The notes under the pieces: generated by a model
Databases searched by the model: none
The model's input: the letters and a program-made list of their open reading frames with translations, nothing else
What the model was told of the DNA's origin: nothing
Part shown: one piece after another, positions 1 through 6,382 of the stretch
How the letters are laid out: each line of letters opens with the position of its first letter
Position numbering within the stretch: the first letter of the stretch is position 1
Origin: an uncultured Gemmatimonadaceae bacterium
GTDB taxonomy: Bacteria; Gemmatimonadota; Gemmatimonadetes; Gemmatimonadales; Gemmatimonadaceae
DNA: 14,740 nt
Reading direction: 5' to 3'
Assembly (NCBI GenBank): GCA_955652635.1
Contig: CATPBN010000351.1
Span: forward strand, 1 to 14,740
Program-made: the position numbers and the translations under genes

Positions 1-35
1 CTCCGGACGTGCAAGCGGTAAATCGCCGCGGGTAG

Positions 36-719
36 TTAGCGCTGACGAATGAGGTCGAAATCGATCTCGAGGCGAATCGTGTCCGCGACGCTGAGCAGAA
101 CCGGCACGCGCGGTTGTTCCATCTGGATGTCATTGAAGGTGAACGCGGTGGCGGCGGATCCCGTGACTTTGCCGCCCTGGAATTTCGCTGATCCTTTCCA
201 GATAGTCGGCCGCGTCACGCCGTGTACTGTGAGGTTCCCCGTCATTTCGATTGGCAGCGTACCGGACGTCGGCAGCGGGAGGGAGACTCCACGGACATCG
301 GTTGGGACCAGCACGATACTCGGATACTCGTCTGCTTCGAGGAGGCGCCCGCGCACGAAACCGTCGCGACGATCCTTGTCGCTTACAAAGGTTCCCGCGT
401 CCAAAACGAACTTCGACGACTGCTGGATCACCTTTCCTTTTGTGTCGAACTCGATCGCGCCGGCGAGAGTCTTCGTTTCACCAACTGCGTCGTTCGGCAT
501 ATCATGTCCAACGAGACGCTCACGCACTCGGTAGCGTGCGGCACTCCCCGTCGGTGAGAGAACAAAACGAATCGCCACCGCCGTGGTCGAGTTCGCGCCT
601 TGTGCGGCGGCTACCTTCGCCGGAGGCACGGAGGCGGCGTACGCTCTCTGCGGCTCACCATGTGAACAGGCGAGCACAGGCGCTACGGCTATGAATGCGA
701 GACGAACAATTTTTGGCAC
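36..719 (-). CDS. YceI-family exported protein, probable lipoprotein
   Basis: Encodes 227 residues from a GTG start. An AGGAG ribosome site lies about six bases upstream, which supports this start. The N-terminus is a short secretion signal with a possible lipobox VLAC (Cys18), followed by an Ala/Pro-rich linker to about residue 48. Residues 49-225 match the YceI beta-barrel (lipocalin-like) fold. There is an opening strand with FVLSPTGSAARYRVRE, a middle block DRRDGFVRGRLLEADEYPSI (119-135), and a GNLTVHGVTRPTIW motif (161-174). YceI proteins bind isoprenoid or amphiphilic ligands in the periplasm; some are induced by stress or accompany cytochrome b561. The ligand here cannot be read from sequence. 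The family call is firm. The lipoprotein status is an inference, since cleavage after Ala28 (signal peptidase I) would also be possible. The gene has no operon partner inside the window, and only 35 bases lie to its left. Confidence 0.88.
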   Translation of the reverse strand: MPKIVRLAFIAVAPVLACSHGEPQRAYAASVPPAKVAAAQGANSTTAVAIRFVLSPTGSAARYRVRERLVGHDMPNDAVGETKTLAGAIEFDTKGKVIQQSSKFVLDAGTFVSDKDRRDGFVRGRLLEADEYPSIVLVPTDVRGVSLPLPTSGTLPIEMTGNLTVHGVTRPTIWKGSAKFQGGKVTGSAATAFTFNDIQMEQPRVPVLLSVADTIRLEIDFDLIRQR

Positions 720-746
720 TAGTTCTCCTGGGTGTTACCACCAAAC

Positions 747-767
747 AAAAAGGGCTCCTGCGCCCTT
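747..767 (-). terminator. Hairpin plus T-run on minus strand, possible intrinsic terminator or leader attenuator
   Basis: Read on the minus strand, a six-base-pair stem AAGGGC/GCCCTT with a six-base loop is followed at once by five T residues. This has the form of a Rho-independent terminator. It sits about 30 bp upstream of the YceI start, in the gap between divergent genes. No minus-strand gene to its right feeds into it, so it would act on the YceI leader or on antisense transcription. The stem is short, so this is a weak call. Confidence 0.35.
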
Positions 768-843
768 CATCTGAATACGCGCGACCCTTGCGCGATGCTG
801 CCACCCCTCACCAGTATTGCGCGCCGACCGCTGAGAGAGAGTA

Positions 844-969
844 ATGGGCGACGATCGCCGCGAGAAGCATTCTGGTAGCTGGCTGGGTCTTGTCCTACGT
901 GACGTGCAATTCTGGGTGCCGGTCGCAGTGCTGGCCGGAGGACTTCTCGTGCTGCGCTGGATCTCTTGA
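844..969 (+). CDS. 41-residue single-pass membrane protein coupled to the transporter
   Basis: ATG at 844 opens a 41-codon frame ending TGA at 967-969. A purine-rich GAGAGAGAG lies just upstream as a possible ribosome site. The product begins with a charged, soluble stretch (MGDDRREKHS). A predicted membrane helix follows at about residues 22-38, containing FWVPVAVLAGGLLVL, and the tail is RWIS. The stop overlaps the TTG start of the next gene by three bases inside TTGAG, a typical translational-coupling arrangement. Together the overlap, the sensible amphipathic and hydrophobic layout and the otherwise empty gap suggest a real small gene. I do not recognise a named family. By position it could be a small accessory subunit or stability factor of the transporter, but that is inference. 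The alternative is a fortuitous leader frame that only delivers ribosomes to the downstream start. Confidence 0.6.
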   Translation: MGDDRREKHSGSWLGLVLRDVQFWVPVAVLAGGLLVLRWIS

Positions 970-2282
970 GCGCGATGGGGGCCGAGGAGTCCGGCGAAGC
1001 GCCGGAGCCGGGCGCGCTGGACACGCGTCGTCTCCGCACTCTTCAGAACGTCGGGATGCTGTGCGGACTCACAGCAGGTGCCTGGCTTGGCGCAGCCGAG
1101 GCGCCAACCAAGCTCGTGACGCTCGGGCTTTCGCCGGTAGTGATATCGCTCAGCATGGTGATCGGTGTTTTTCTCGCGCGCTGGACGTTGCCCGCCTTGA
1201 TCCAGGGAACGTCATACATAGCGGCGGACCTGCGGCAGGCGCCCCATCTCATCGTGTGGGCAGTCCTCGCGGGCTGCTTATGGGCGGTTGCGAACACGCT
1301 GACCATCTTTGCGGTGCGCGATGTCGGTCTCAGCATCGCGTTCCCACTGTGGAACAGCAACAGCCTACTCGGAATCTTCTGGGGTATCCTCTTCTTCCAG
1401 GAATTGCGTGGCGCGGATTGGGGGCGTTGGCTCGGAGTGCTCGGCGGCGCTGTTCTAATGTTTGCTGGAGCGACTGCGCTGGCGATTGCGTCGGCGGCGC
1501 AGGTGCCCCCGCGTGATGCAGCTCGCGGTGTTGCCGCTGCGCTTTCCGCCGGCGTGCTATGGGGAACGATGTACATCCCCTACCGCAAAGCCTATCTGAC
1601 CGGAATGAGCCCCCTCTCCTTCATCACTTTCTTTACAGTCGGTGAGCTGGGCATGATGACCACCCTCGCGCTCACGTATTCTGGTGGCGCAGCTCCGCTG
1701 TGGGCGCAGTTGTCAGGCGCGCGTCACGTACTCTTCTGGCTGCTGGCCGGCGGTTTCGTGTGGGTCGTCGGAGATCTGTTCCAGCAGTACGCGGTCAAGT
1801 ACGCGGGCATCACGCGCGGAATTCCACTCTCGAACACGAACCAGTTGTGGGGACTGTTGTGGGGAATCCTTGTTTTCGGCGAACTGCGTGGGGCGTCCCA
1901 CTCAGTGTTAGCGCATGTCATAGGTGGTTCGGTCGTGATGGCGGTCGGCGCTGGCATCATCGCTCTATCGTCAGTGAGCCGCAGCGAACACTTGCGCTGG
2001 CAGAAGGCAGCGGCGAGCGAAGGTGCGCGGTATGGGGTCGATCCTGAATACACGCGATCGCGAATCGCCGGCGAAGGCACTAGCTCGATCGTTCGCCGGC
2101 GCACCTGGATAGACTGGCTCGTGGTAAGTGTCGCGACGGCGACGATCGTCGGGTTTGCGCTCGTGGCGCGCGCGCCTCAGATAGCGCTGCAATCTCAGTG
2201 GGCCGCGGTGCTCATAGTCGCAACGCTGGGAATGCTCGTGGGAGTCGGCGTCGCCCTCTGGAGGACGACGCGGTTCAACTGA
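966..2282 (+). CDS. Sugar-type transporter of the GRP/DMT superfamily with C-terminal two-helix extension
   Basis: Encodes 438 residues from a TTG that overlaps the preceding stop; ATG at 975 (residue 4) is an alternative start. Ten hydrophobic segments fill about residues 28-337 and form two related halves of five helices. NSNSLLGIFWGILFF (130-144) in the first half corresponds to NTNQLWGLLWGILVF (290-304) in the second, each followed by E-L-R-G-A. This Asn-rich signature and the duplication are typical of the glucose/ribose porter and RhaT-like branch of the drug/metabolite transporter superfamily, inner-membrane carriers that import sugars with protons. The substrate is not readable. Residues 338-378 are a hydrophilic stretch, and two further helices (about 383-402 and 411-431) extend the protein well past the usual 290-350 residues of the family. 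It converges on the SGNH hydrolase gene with only 13 bp between the stops. Confidence 0.82.
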   Translation: MSAMGAEESGEAPEPGALDTRRLRTLQNVGMLCGLTAGAWLGAAEAPTKLVTLGLSPVVISLSMVIGVFLARWTLPALIQGTSYIAADLRQAPHLIVWAVLAGCLWAVANTLTIFAVRDVGLSIAFPLWNSNSLLGIFWGILFFQELRGADWGRWLGVLGGAVLMFAGATALAIASAAQVPPRDAARGVAAALSAGVLWGTMYIPYRKAYLTGMSPLSFITFFTVGELGMMTTLALTYSGGAAPLWAQLSGARHVLFWLLAGGFVWVVGDLFQQYAVKYAGITRGIPLSNTNQLWGLLWGILVFGELRGASHSVLAHVIGGSVVMAVGAGIIALSSVSRSEHLRWQKAAASEGARYGVDPEYTRSRIAGEGTSSIVRRRTWIDWLVVSVATATIVGFALVARAPQIALQSQWAAVLIVATLGMLVGVGVALWRTTRFN

Positions 2283-2295
2283 GCGACAGGGCCCG

Positions 2296-3075
2296 CTACT
2301 CTCTTCCCCGCAAAGCTTTTTGGATTGCCTGCTCGGCGAGCGGCGCCATTATCCGGTATCCGGCTTCATTGGGGTGGACACCGTCGTTAGCAAGCTCGCT
2401 GCGCATCCCGCCGCGCGAGTCGGCCATCGCGGAATGGTAATCGAGATACACGGCGCCGTGTTCGCGCGCGTATTCCTTCATCCATTTGTTGAGAGCGATG
2501 ATTTTCGGCGCCGGTTCCAGGCCAGGCTTCCACGGATAATCGTACACGGGAAGCACCGACGAGAGGACGACGCGAATTCCGTTCGCCTTCGCCAGCTCCG
2601 CCATCGAAGCGAGGTTGTCCTCGATCATCTCGATGGTCGAGGGGCCGGTGTTGCCGGCGATGTCATTGGTACCGGCGAGAATCACTACGACTGTTGGCTT
2701 CAAGTCAATCACATCCTGGCGAAACCGGACGAGCATCTGCGGCGTCGTCTGACCGCCGATGCCTCGGCCGATGTATGGTTTGCCGGGAAACATTGTCGCA
2801 AAGTAGGGGGCCCACCCTGCGGTGATCGAGTTGCCGAGGAAGACCACACGATTTTCGTTTTTCACGGGCGGAGAAAGTTTGGCGTTCGCTTCGCGATACC
2901 TCTGTAGATTCGCCCAGTCGTTGTGGAGCTGCTCATCCTGCGCCTTTTGGCGTTTGGCGATCTCTTCAGCCGTCGGTGGGGCGGGCTGCGCGGTTGGCTG
3001 CTGCGAGGCGCTCTGCGCCGAAAGGAGGAGAGACAGGACGAGAGGAACTATCGTGGCTAGCGATTTCGCCGACAT
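2296..3075 (-). CDS. Exported SGNH/GDSL-family hydrolase (esterase/acetylhydrolase-like)
   Basis: Encodes 259 residues from ATG, with GGAG six bases upstream. An N-terminal signal peptide (about 1-24) points to the periplasm or outside. A Gln/Glu/Lys-rich linker (about 25-72) precedes the catalytic domain. The four SGNH blocks are all visible. They are the nucleophile Ser83 in FLGNSIT, Gly107 in GRGIGGQ, Asn137 in AGTND, and Asp231/His234 in NDGVHPN. Spacing and the GTND and DGVHPN wording resemble the platelet-activating-factor acetylhydrolase-like and carbohydrate acetylesterase branch. Such enzymes remove acyl or acetyl groups from lipids, sugars or cell-wall polymers. The active site looks intact, so an active hydrolase is expected; the substrate is unknown. 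It lies 71 bp downstream of the DUF5683-like gene on the same strand and may be cotranscribed with it. Confidence 0.9.
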   Translation of the reverse strand: MSAKSLATIVPLVLSLLLSAQSASQQPTAQPAPPTAEEIAKRQKAQDEQLHNDWANLQRYREANAKLSPPVKNENRVVFLGNSITAGWAPYFATMFPGKPYIGRGIGGQTTPQMLVRFRQDVIDLKPTVVVILAGTNDIAGNTGPSTIEMIEDNLASMAELAKANGIRVVLSSVLPVYDYPWKPGLEPAPKIIALNKWMKEYAREHGAVYLDYHSAMADSRGGMRSELANDGVHPNEAGYRIMAPLAEQAIQKALRGRE

Positions 3076-3146
3076 GACTTGCTCCGACGGTTTGGGCGAT
3101 TGGAAAATTATCGTTGGATGCCGACTTCGTTAGGGATGGAGAGGTC

Positions 3147-3653
3147 CTAGAAATGGATCTGCGCCCCAACTCGCCAACCGCTGTGCGCGTCTACTGGCGG
3201 CGCGATGATTGGTTCAGGTCTTTGGGCCTTGCGACGGTGTCTCGCGTTGGCTCGTTCCGCGGCGCGAGGAGCATCGCGAGCGGTTGACACCCACGTCCAT
3301 GCGCCGAGTCCAACCAATCCCGCCCCGAGCACCTGATGGGGCCACTGAGCACCGGACTTACATGGAGTCGTACTGAGAAAGCTGAACATGCACTTGTCCC
3401 AAATGAATACCAGGACGCCCCCTCCTATAGCTCCCACTGTAGTCTCGTAGTTCAGAACACCTCGCAGATACTCGCCGGAGTAAATGTGACCTGCTCCGGG
3501 AATCAAACTTCCGAGAATGAGTGCTCGCCTCGGACTACGATAGAGCGGTGCCGGTTGCTGGATTGTCGAGTCAGCTGCGAAGGTAGTTGTGTCCTGAGCC
3601 TCCAAAGGCGCAGCCCAGGCCGAAACCAGCAGAATCCCTCCGAATACCTTCAT
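3147..3653 (-). CDS. Small exported protein with DUF5683-like membrane motif
   Basis: Chosen start is ATG at 3653, which has GGAGG five bases upstream and opens a clean signal peptide (MKVFGGILLVSAWAAPLEAQ). The open frame runs 25 codons further back to 3728, without such support. The mature protein is about 148 residues. Its core is SLIPGAGHIYSGEYLRG (49-65), the Pro-Gly/Tyr-Gly/Leu-Arg-Gly pattern known from DUF5683 and related small membrane proteins. Two hydrophobic segments follow (about 70-85 and 107-123). Between them a loop holds two cysteines (Cys88, Cys98), which could form a disulfide outside the cytoplasm. The tail is basic (ARHRRKAQR) and ends in GWRVGAQIHF, a terminal Phe as seen in many outer-membrane-targeted proteins. 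Function is unknown. Codon and base use look somewhat less GC-biased than the flanking genes. Confidence 0.7.
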   Translation of the reverse strand: MKVFGGILLVSAWAAPLEAQDTTTFAADSTIQQPAPLYRSPRRALILGSLIPGAGHIYSGEYLRGVLNYETTVGAIGGGVLVFIWDKCMFSFLSTTPCKSGAQWPHQVLGAGLVGLGAWTWVSTARDAPRAAERANARHRRKAQRPEPIIAPPVDAHSGWRVGAQIHF

Positions 3654-3814
3654 CCCTACCTCCGCGTTGTGTCGTGCGTAGGAGATCAGGATGCGTTGTG
3701 AGCCTTCATAACTGAATACGTCATCCAACGTAGAAGGCGGACGGCTGGACCCGAGGCATCTACTACGTACAAATGCGTACTGTGACGGCAGCTCGGTGCG
3801 GGTAATGTGAACGC
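3654..3814. other. Divergent intergenic region (161 bp)
   Basis: This gap must hold promoters for the DUF5683-like gene to the left and the membrane-protein/oxidoreductase pair to the right. I see no convincing -35/-10 pair, no strong palindrome and no RNA gene. The upstream part of the left gene's longer open frame (3654-3728) falls here and appears non-coding. Confidence 0.4.
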
Positions 3815-4480
3815 ATGACAGAACCTGCCGTTGCCCTAACCGACTATGGGCTGGCGATCGAGTGCGCGGTCTTTGTGATTGCGCTCGCCCGCCTCGATGC
3901 GCGCGATCGTGAGCTGTGCTTCTGGTTCATCGTGTTCTTCGCCTCAATCGGAGCGGCGTCGCTCCTCGGCGGAACCGTGCACGGATTCTACCTCGCCTCG
4001 TTGAGTCCGGGCCGGCGGATTCTCTGGCCTGCCACACTCATGGCGATTCTCGTGACCAGCCTCGCCGCGTGGAACATCGCCGCGGTTCTTCAACTCGAAG
4101 GGCGCAAGGCGGCCCTCGTTCGCCGACTCGCCATCGCGCAGCTCGTGCTCTTTTCTCTCGTCGTTCTCTTCGTTACAAGCAAGTTCTACGTCGGGATCAT
4201 CGCCTATTTGCCGAGCACGTTCTTTCTTCTCTGCGCGTTCATCGCGGCAAATCGTCGCCGGCCGGATCCGGCAATTCGCTGGGGAGTGACGGGCCTCGCA
4301 CTCACTCTCGTCGCGGCCGGGGTGCAGCGCCTTCATGTAAGCATTCACCCGGTCTACTTCAATCACAACGCACTCTACCACGTCATTCAAGGCGCTGCGC
4401 TCGGGATGATCTTCGTCGCTGCCAGATCGATCTCGCGCGCCTGGCCGCCAATTCGGAGGCGCCATGATATCGAGACGTGA
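3815..4480 (+). CDS. Seven-helix membrane protein with histidine-rich signature (DUF6962-like or CREST-like)
   Basis: Encodes 221 residues from ATG; no strong ribosome site is visible. Seven hydrophobic segments can be drawn at about residues 11-27, 36-60, 69-91, 104-121, 124-145, 155-171 and 185-204. Five histidines stand out: His56 in GGTVHGF near the end of helix 2, His174 and His178 before helix 7, and His184 and His189 in FNHNALYHVIQ at the start of helix 7. Ser/His in helix 2 and a paired-His helix 7 recall the CREST hydrolases (alkaline ceramidases, PAQR receptors). In ceramidases the helix-7 motif is HxxxH, whereas here Asn occupies that position and His precedes it. I also recall the uncharacterised bacterial family DUF6962 as similar, which I cannot verify. 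The 3' end overlaps the FAD oxidoreductase gene by 17 bp, indicating one operon. Heme or metal binding is a further possibility. Confidence 0.7.
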   Translation: MTEPAVALTDYGLAIECAVFVIALARLDARDRELCFWFIVFFASIGAASLLGGTVHGFYLASLSPGRRILWPATLMAILVTSLAAWNIAAVLQLEGRKAALVRRLAIAQLVLFSLVVLFVTSKFYVGIIAYLPSTFFLLCAFIAANRRRPDPAIRWGVTGLALTLVAAGVQRLHVSIHPVYFNHNALYHVIQGAALGMIFVAARSISRAWPPIRRRHDIET

Positions 4481-5963
4481 CTTTCTCGAGCTGGCCGCAA
4501 AGGCTGGACTCGCCACGGCTGTCCCCGGTTGCATTCCGCGCCATTCGGCGGAATCACCGAGTGATGGTGTTTCCGTCAACGACGTCCACTCCCACCTGAA
4601 TCCTACGAAGGTGCACGACGTCGTTCGCCCCAATTCCATTGAAGCAGTGCAGTCAGTGGTTCGCGAGGCCAGTAGTGACGGCCGAGGCGTGAGCGTCGCT
4701 GGTGGCAGGCACGCCATGGGCGGCCAGCAGTTCGCGACGAATTCGACCCTCATCGACATAAATGGTCTGACGCGCGTCATCGAGTTCGATCGCGTCCGCG
4801 GTGAGATCGAGGTCGAGGCTGGAATTCAATGGCCAGAGCTTTACCAGTACCTGGTTCAAAGCCAGGTGAACGAGCAGAAGCCATGGGCATTCGTTCAGAA
4901 GCAGACCGGTGCCGATAAGCTGAGCATAGGTGGCGCGCTCGCGGCTAACGTGCACGGGCGTGGATTGAGGCTCCCTCCATTCGTCGGCGACGTAGTCGCA
5001 TTTACGATAGTGGGGCCCGACGGCGCGGTGCGCCACTGCAGCAGAACGGAGAACACCGAAATCTTTCGAGCGGCGATCGGCGGATACGGACTGTTCGGCG
5101 TGATGGTCGACGTGCGGCTGCGTCTGACAGCGCGTCACAAGGTGCAGCGTACCGTCGAGGTCATCGACATTGCCGATCTCCCCGCAATGTTCGAGCAGCG
5201 CATCGCCGCCGGCTACCAATACGGCGATTTCCAGTTTGCGACGCAGCTCGATCCCGATTCGCTCCTGCGAAAAGGAGTCTTCTCGTGCTATCGGCCGGTG
5301 GACGACGCGACGCCGATGCCGACCAACCGCGCCCGGCTCACCCCGGAGAACTGGCGCGACCTGATTCTGCTCGCGCACGTGGATCGTGCCCGCGCGTTTC
5401 AGGCGTACTCGAGCTACTACATGACGACATCGGGTCAATACTACTGGTCCGACGAGCATCAGATGAGCACCTACATACCCGATTACCACGAGACCCTCGG
5501 CGCGCGACTCGGCGAATACGCGCGAGGAACCGAGATGATCTCGGAGATTTACGTCCCTCGTGACGCGCTCGTTCGGTTCCTCGCGGATGTTCGCTCGGAT
5601 TTTCTCGAGCACAGAACGGATCTGATCTACGGCACAATCCGTTTAATCGAGCGTGACATCGAGACGATGCTGCGCTGGGCGAAACAGGCATACGCTTGCA
5701 TCATCTTCAACATTCACGTCATGCCGGATCCTGCGGGCATCGAGAGAGCGAAGCAGGAATTCCGCCGGCTAATCGATCGTGGGCTCCAATACGGAGGGAG
5801 CTACTACCTCACCTACCACCGGTGGGCGGAGCGGAAGCAGGTCGTCGCGGCCTATCCCGAGTTCCCTGAATTCCTGCGTTTCAAGCGCCGGTTCGATCCG
5901 GCGGAAATCTTTCAGAGCGACTGGTATCGGCACTACAAGACGATGTTCGCCGATCAGCTCTAA
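4464..5963 (+). CDS. Tat-exported FAD-dependent oxidoreductase (FAD_binding_4 / VAO-type), probable lipoprotein
   Basis: Encodes 499 residues from ATG with GGAGG four bases upstream. The N-terminus ISRRDFLELAAKAGLATAV is a twin-arginine signal, so the flavoprotein is folded with its cofactor before export. PGC at residues 21-23 could be a lipobox anchoring it to a membrane. The FAD-binding domain spans about residues 53-225. It has VRPNSIEAVQ, AGGRHAMGGQ (79-88), a beta strand with VEAGIQWPELYQYL, SIGGALAANVHGRG (154-167), and GGYGLFGVMVDVRLRL (206-221). His83 lies where VAO-type enzymes can bind FAD covalently, but that is not proven. The C-terminal third is the substrate-cap and closing part, with YHRWAERKQV, LRFKRRFDPAEIFQSDWYR near the end. 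Relatives oxidise alcohols, aldonolactones or sugar derivatives, and the actual substrate is unknown. The overlap with the upstream membrane protein suggests that protein as anchor, electron acceptor or substrate handler. Confidence 0.85.
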   Translation: MISRRDFLELAAKAGLATAVPGCIPRHSAESPSDGVSVNDVHSHLNPTKVHDVVRPNSIEAVQSVVREASSDGRGVSVAGGRHAMGGQQFATNSTLIDINGLTRVIEFDRVRGEIEVEAGIQWPELYQYLVQSQVNEQKPWAFVQKQTGADKLSIGGALAANVHGRGLRLPPFVGDVVAFTIVGPDGAVRHCSRTENTEIFRAAIGGYGLFGVMVDVRLRLTARHKVQRTVEVIDIADLPAMFEQRIAAGYQYGDFQFATQLDPDSLLRKGVFSCYRPVDDATPMPTNRARLTPENWRDLILLAHVDRARAFQAYSSYYMTTSGQYYWSDEHQMSTYIPDYHETLGARLGEYARGTEMISEIYVPRDALVRFLADVRSDFLEHRTDLIYGTIRLIERDIETMLRWAKQAYACIIFNIHVMPDPAGIERAKQEFRRLIDRGLQYGGSYYLTYHRWAERKQVVAAYPEFPEFLRFKRRFDPAEIFQSDWYRHYKTMFADQL

Positions 5964-6382
5964 TCAGGTATTTCGAATTGCGGATTCCAGACGACTTCCC
6001 ACAGGTGGCCATCCAGATCCTGGAAGTATCCGGCATACCCACCCCAGAAAGTGACTTGCGCCTCCTTGGCTATCTTCGCGCCTGCCTTTCTCGCTTGCTC
6101 CATGACCGCATCGACTTCTTCTTCGCTGCCAACATTGTGACCGATGGTTAGCTCGGTGGGGCTTTCCGCGCCCCTGGGAATCCCCGCGTCGAAGGCAATG
6201 TCGCTTCGAGGCCAGAGGGCGAGCTTCAAACCCGACGGCAAGTCGAAAAAAGCTACAGCGCCATGCTCGAATTCCCTGCCAATGATTCCATCAGTCGGGA
6301 ACCCGAGGCCATCGCGATAGAACGTGAGCGCTTTCTCCAGGTCGTTCACGCCGAGGGTGATGACGGTGATTCGTGGCTTCAT
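5960..6382 (-). CDS. VOC-superfamily (glyoxalase/bleomycin-resistance-fold) protein
   Basis: Encodes 140 residues from ATG, the full length of a single-chain VOC protein with two beta-alpha-beta-beta-beta modules. Typical pieces are ITVITLGVNDLEKALTFYRD (5-24) at the first module and YAGYFQDLDGHLWEVVWNP near the end. The position that carries the metal-binding His in glyoxalase I is not a His here (the strand reads ITVITLGV). A classic metal-dependent lyase activity is therefore doubtful, while a binding or resistance role stays open. The start codon overlaps the stop of the upstream gene at 6379-6831 in the sequence ATGA, so translation is probably coupled. At its 3' end its TAG shares bases with the TAA of the convergent FAD oxidoreductase gene. 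Family assignment is secure, substrate unknown. Confidence 0.87.
   Translation of the reverse strand: MKPRITVITLGVNDLEKALTFYRDGLGFPTDGIIGREFEHGAVAFFDLPSGLKLALWPRSDIAFDAGIPRGAESPTELTIGHNVGSEEEVDAVMEQARKAGAKIAKEAQVTFWGGYAGYFQDLDGHLWEVVWNPQFEIPD

Noticed and set aside
767..1039. 90-codon minus-strand frame opposite the small ORF and transporter start
   Set aside because: It is Arg/Ser/Ala-rich with no domain, and the plus strand offers a better gene arrangement.
890..1516. 208-codon plus-strand frame overlapping the transporter start
   Set aside because: It is a different frame from the transporter, Ser/Arg/Cys-rich without helices, and overlaps a well-supported gene.
3760..3785. Imperfect inverted repeat around TACGTACAAATGCGTA upstream of the membrane-protein gene
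   Set aside because: The arms do not match well enough (TACGTA versus TGCGTA) to claim an operator and no regulator gene is adjacent.
3944..4780. 278-codon minus-strand frame across the membrane protein/oxidoreductase junction
   Set aside because: It is antisense to two overlapping real genes and its product is charged and featureless.
4653..5612. 319-codon minus-strand frame opposite the FAD oxidoreductase
   Set aside because: The plus strand carries a full, motif-rich flavoprotein. The antisense frame has no domain and is an effect of high GC.
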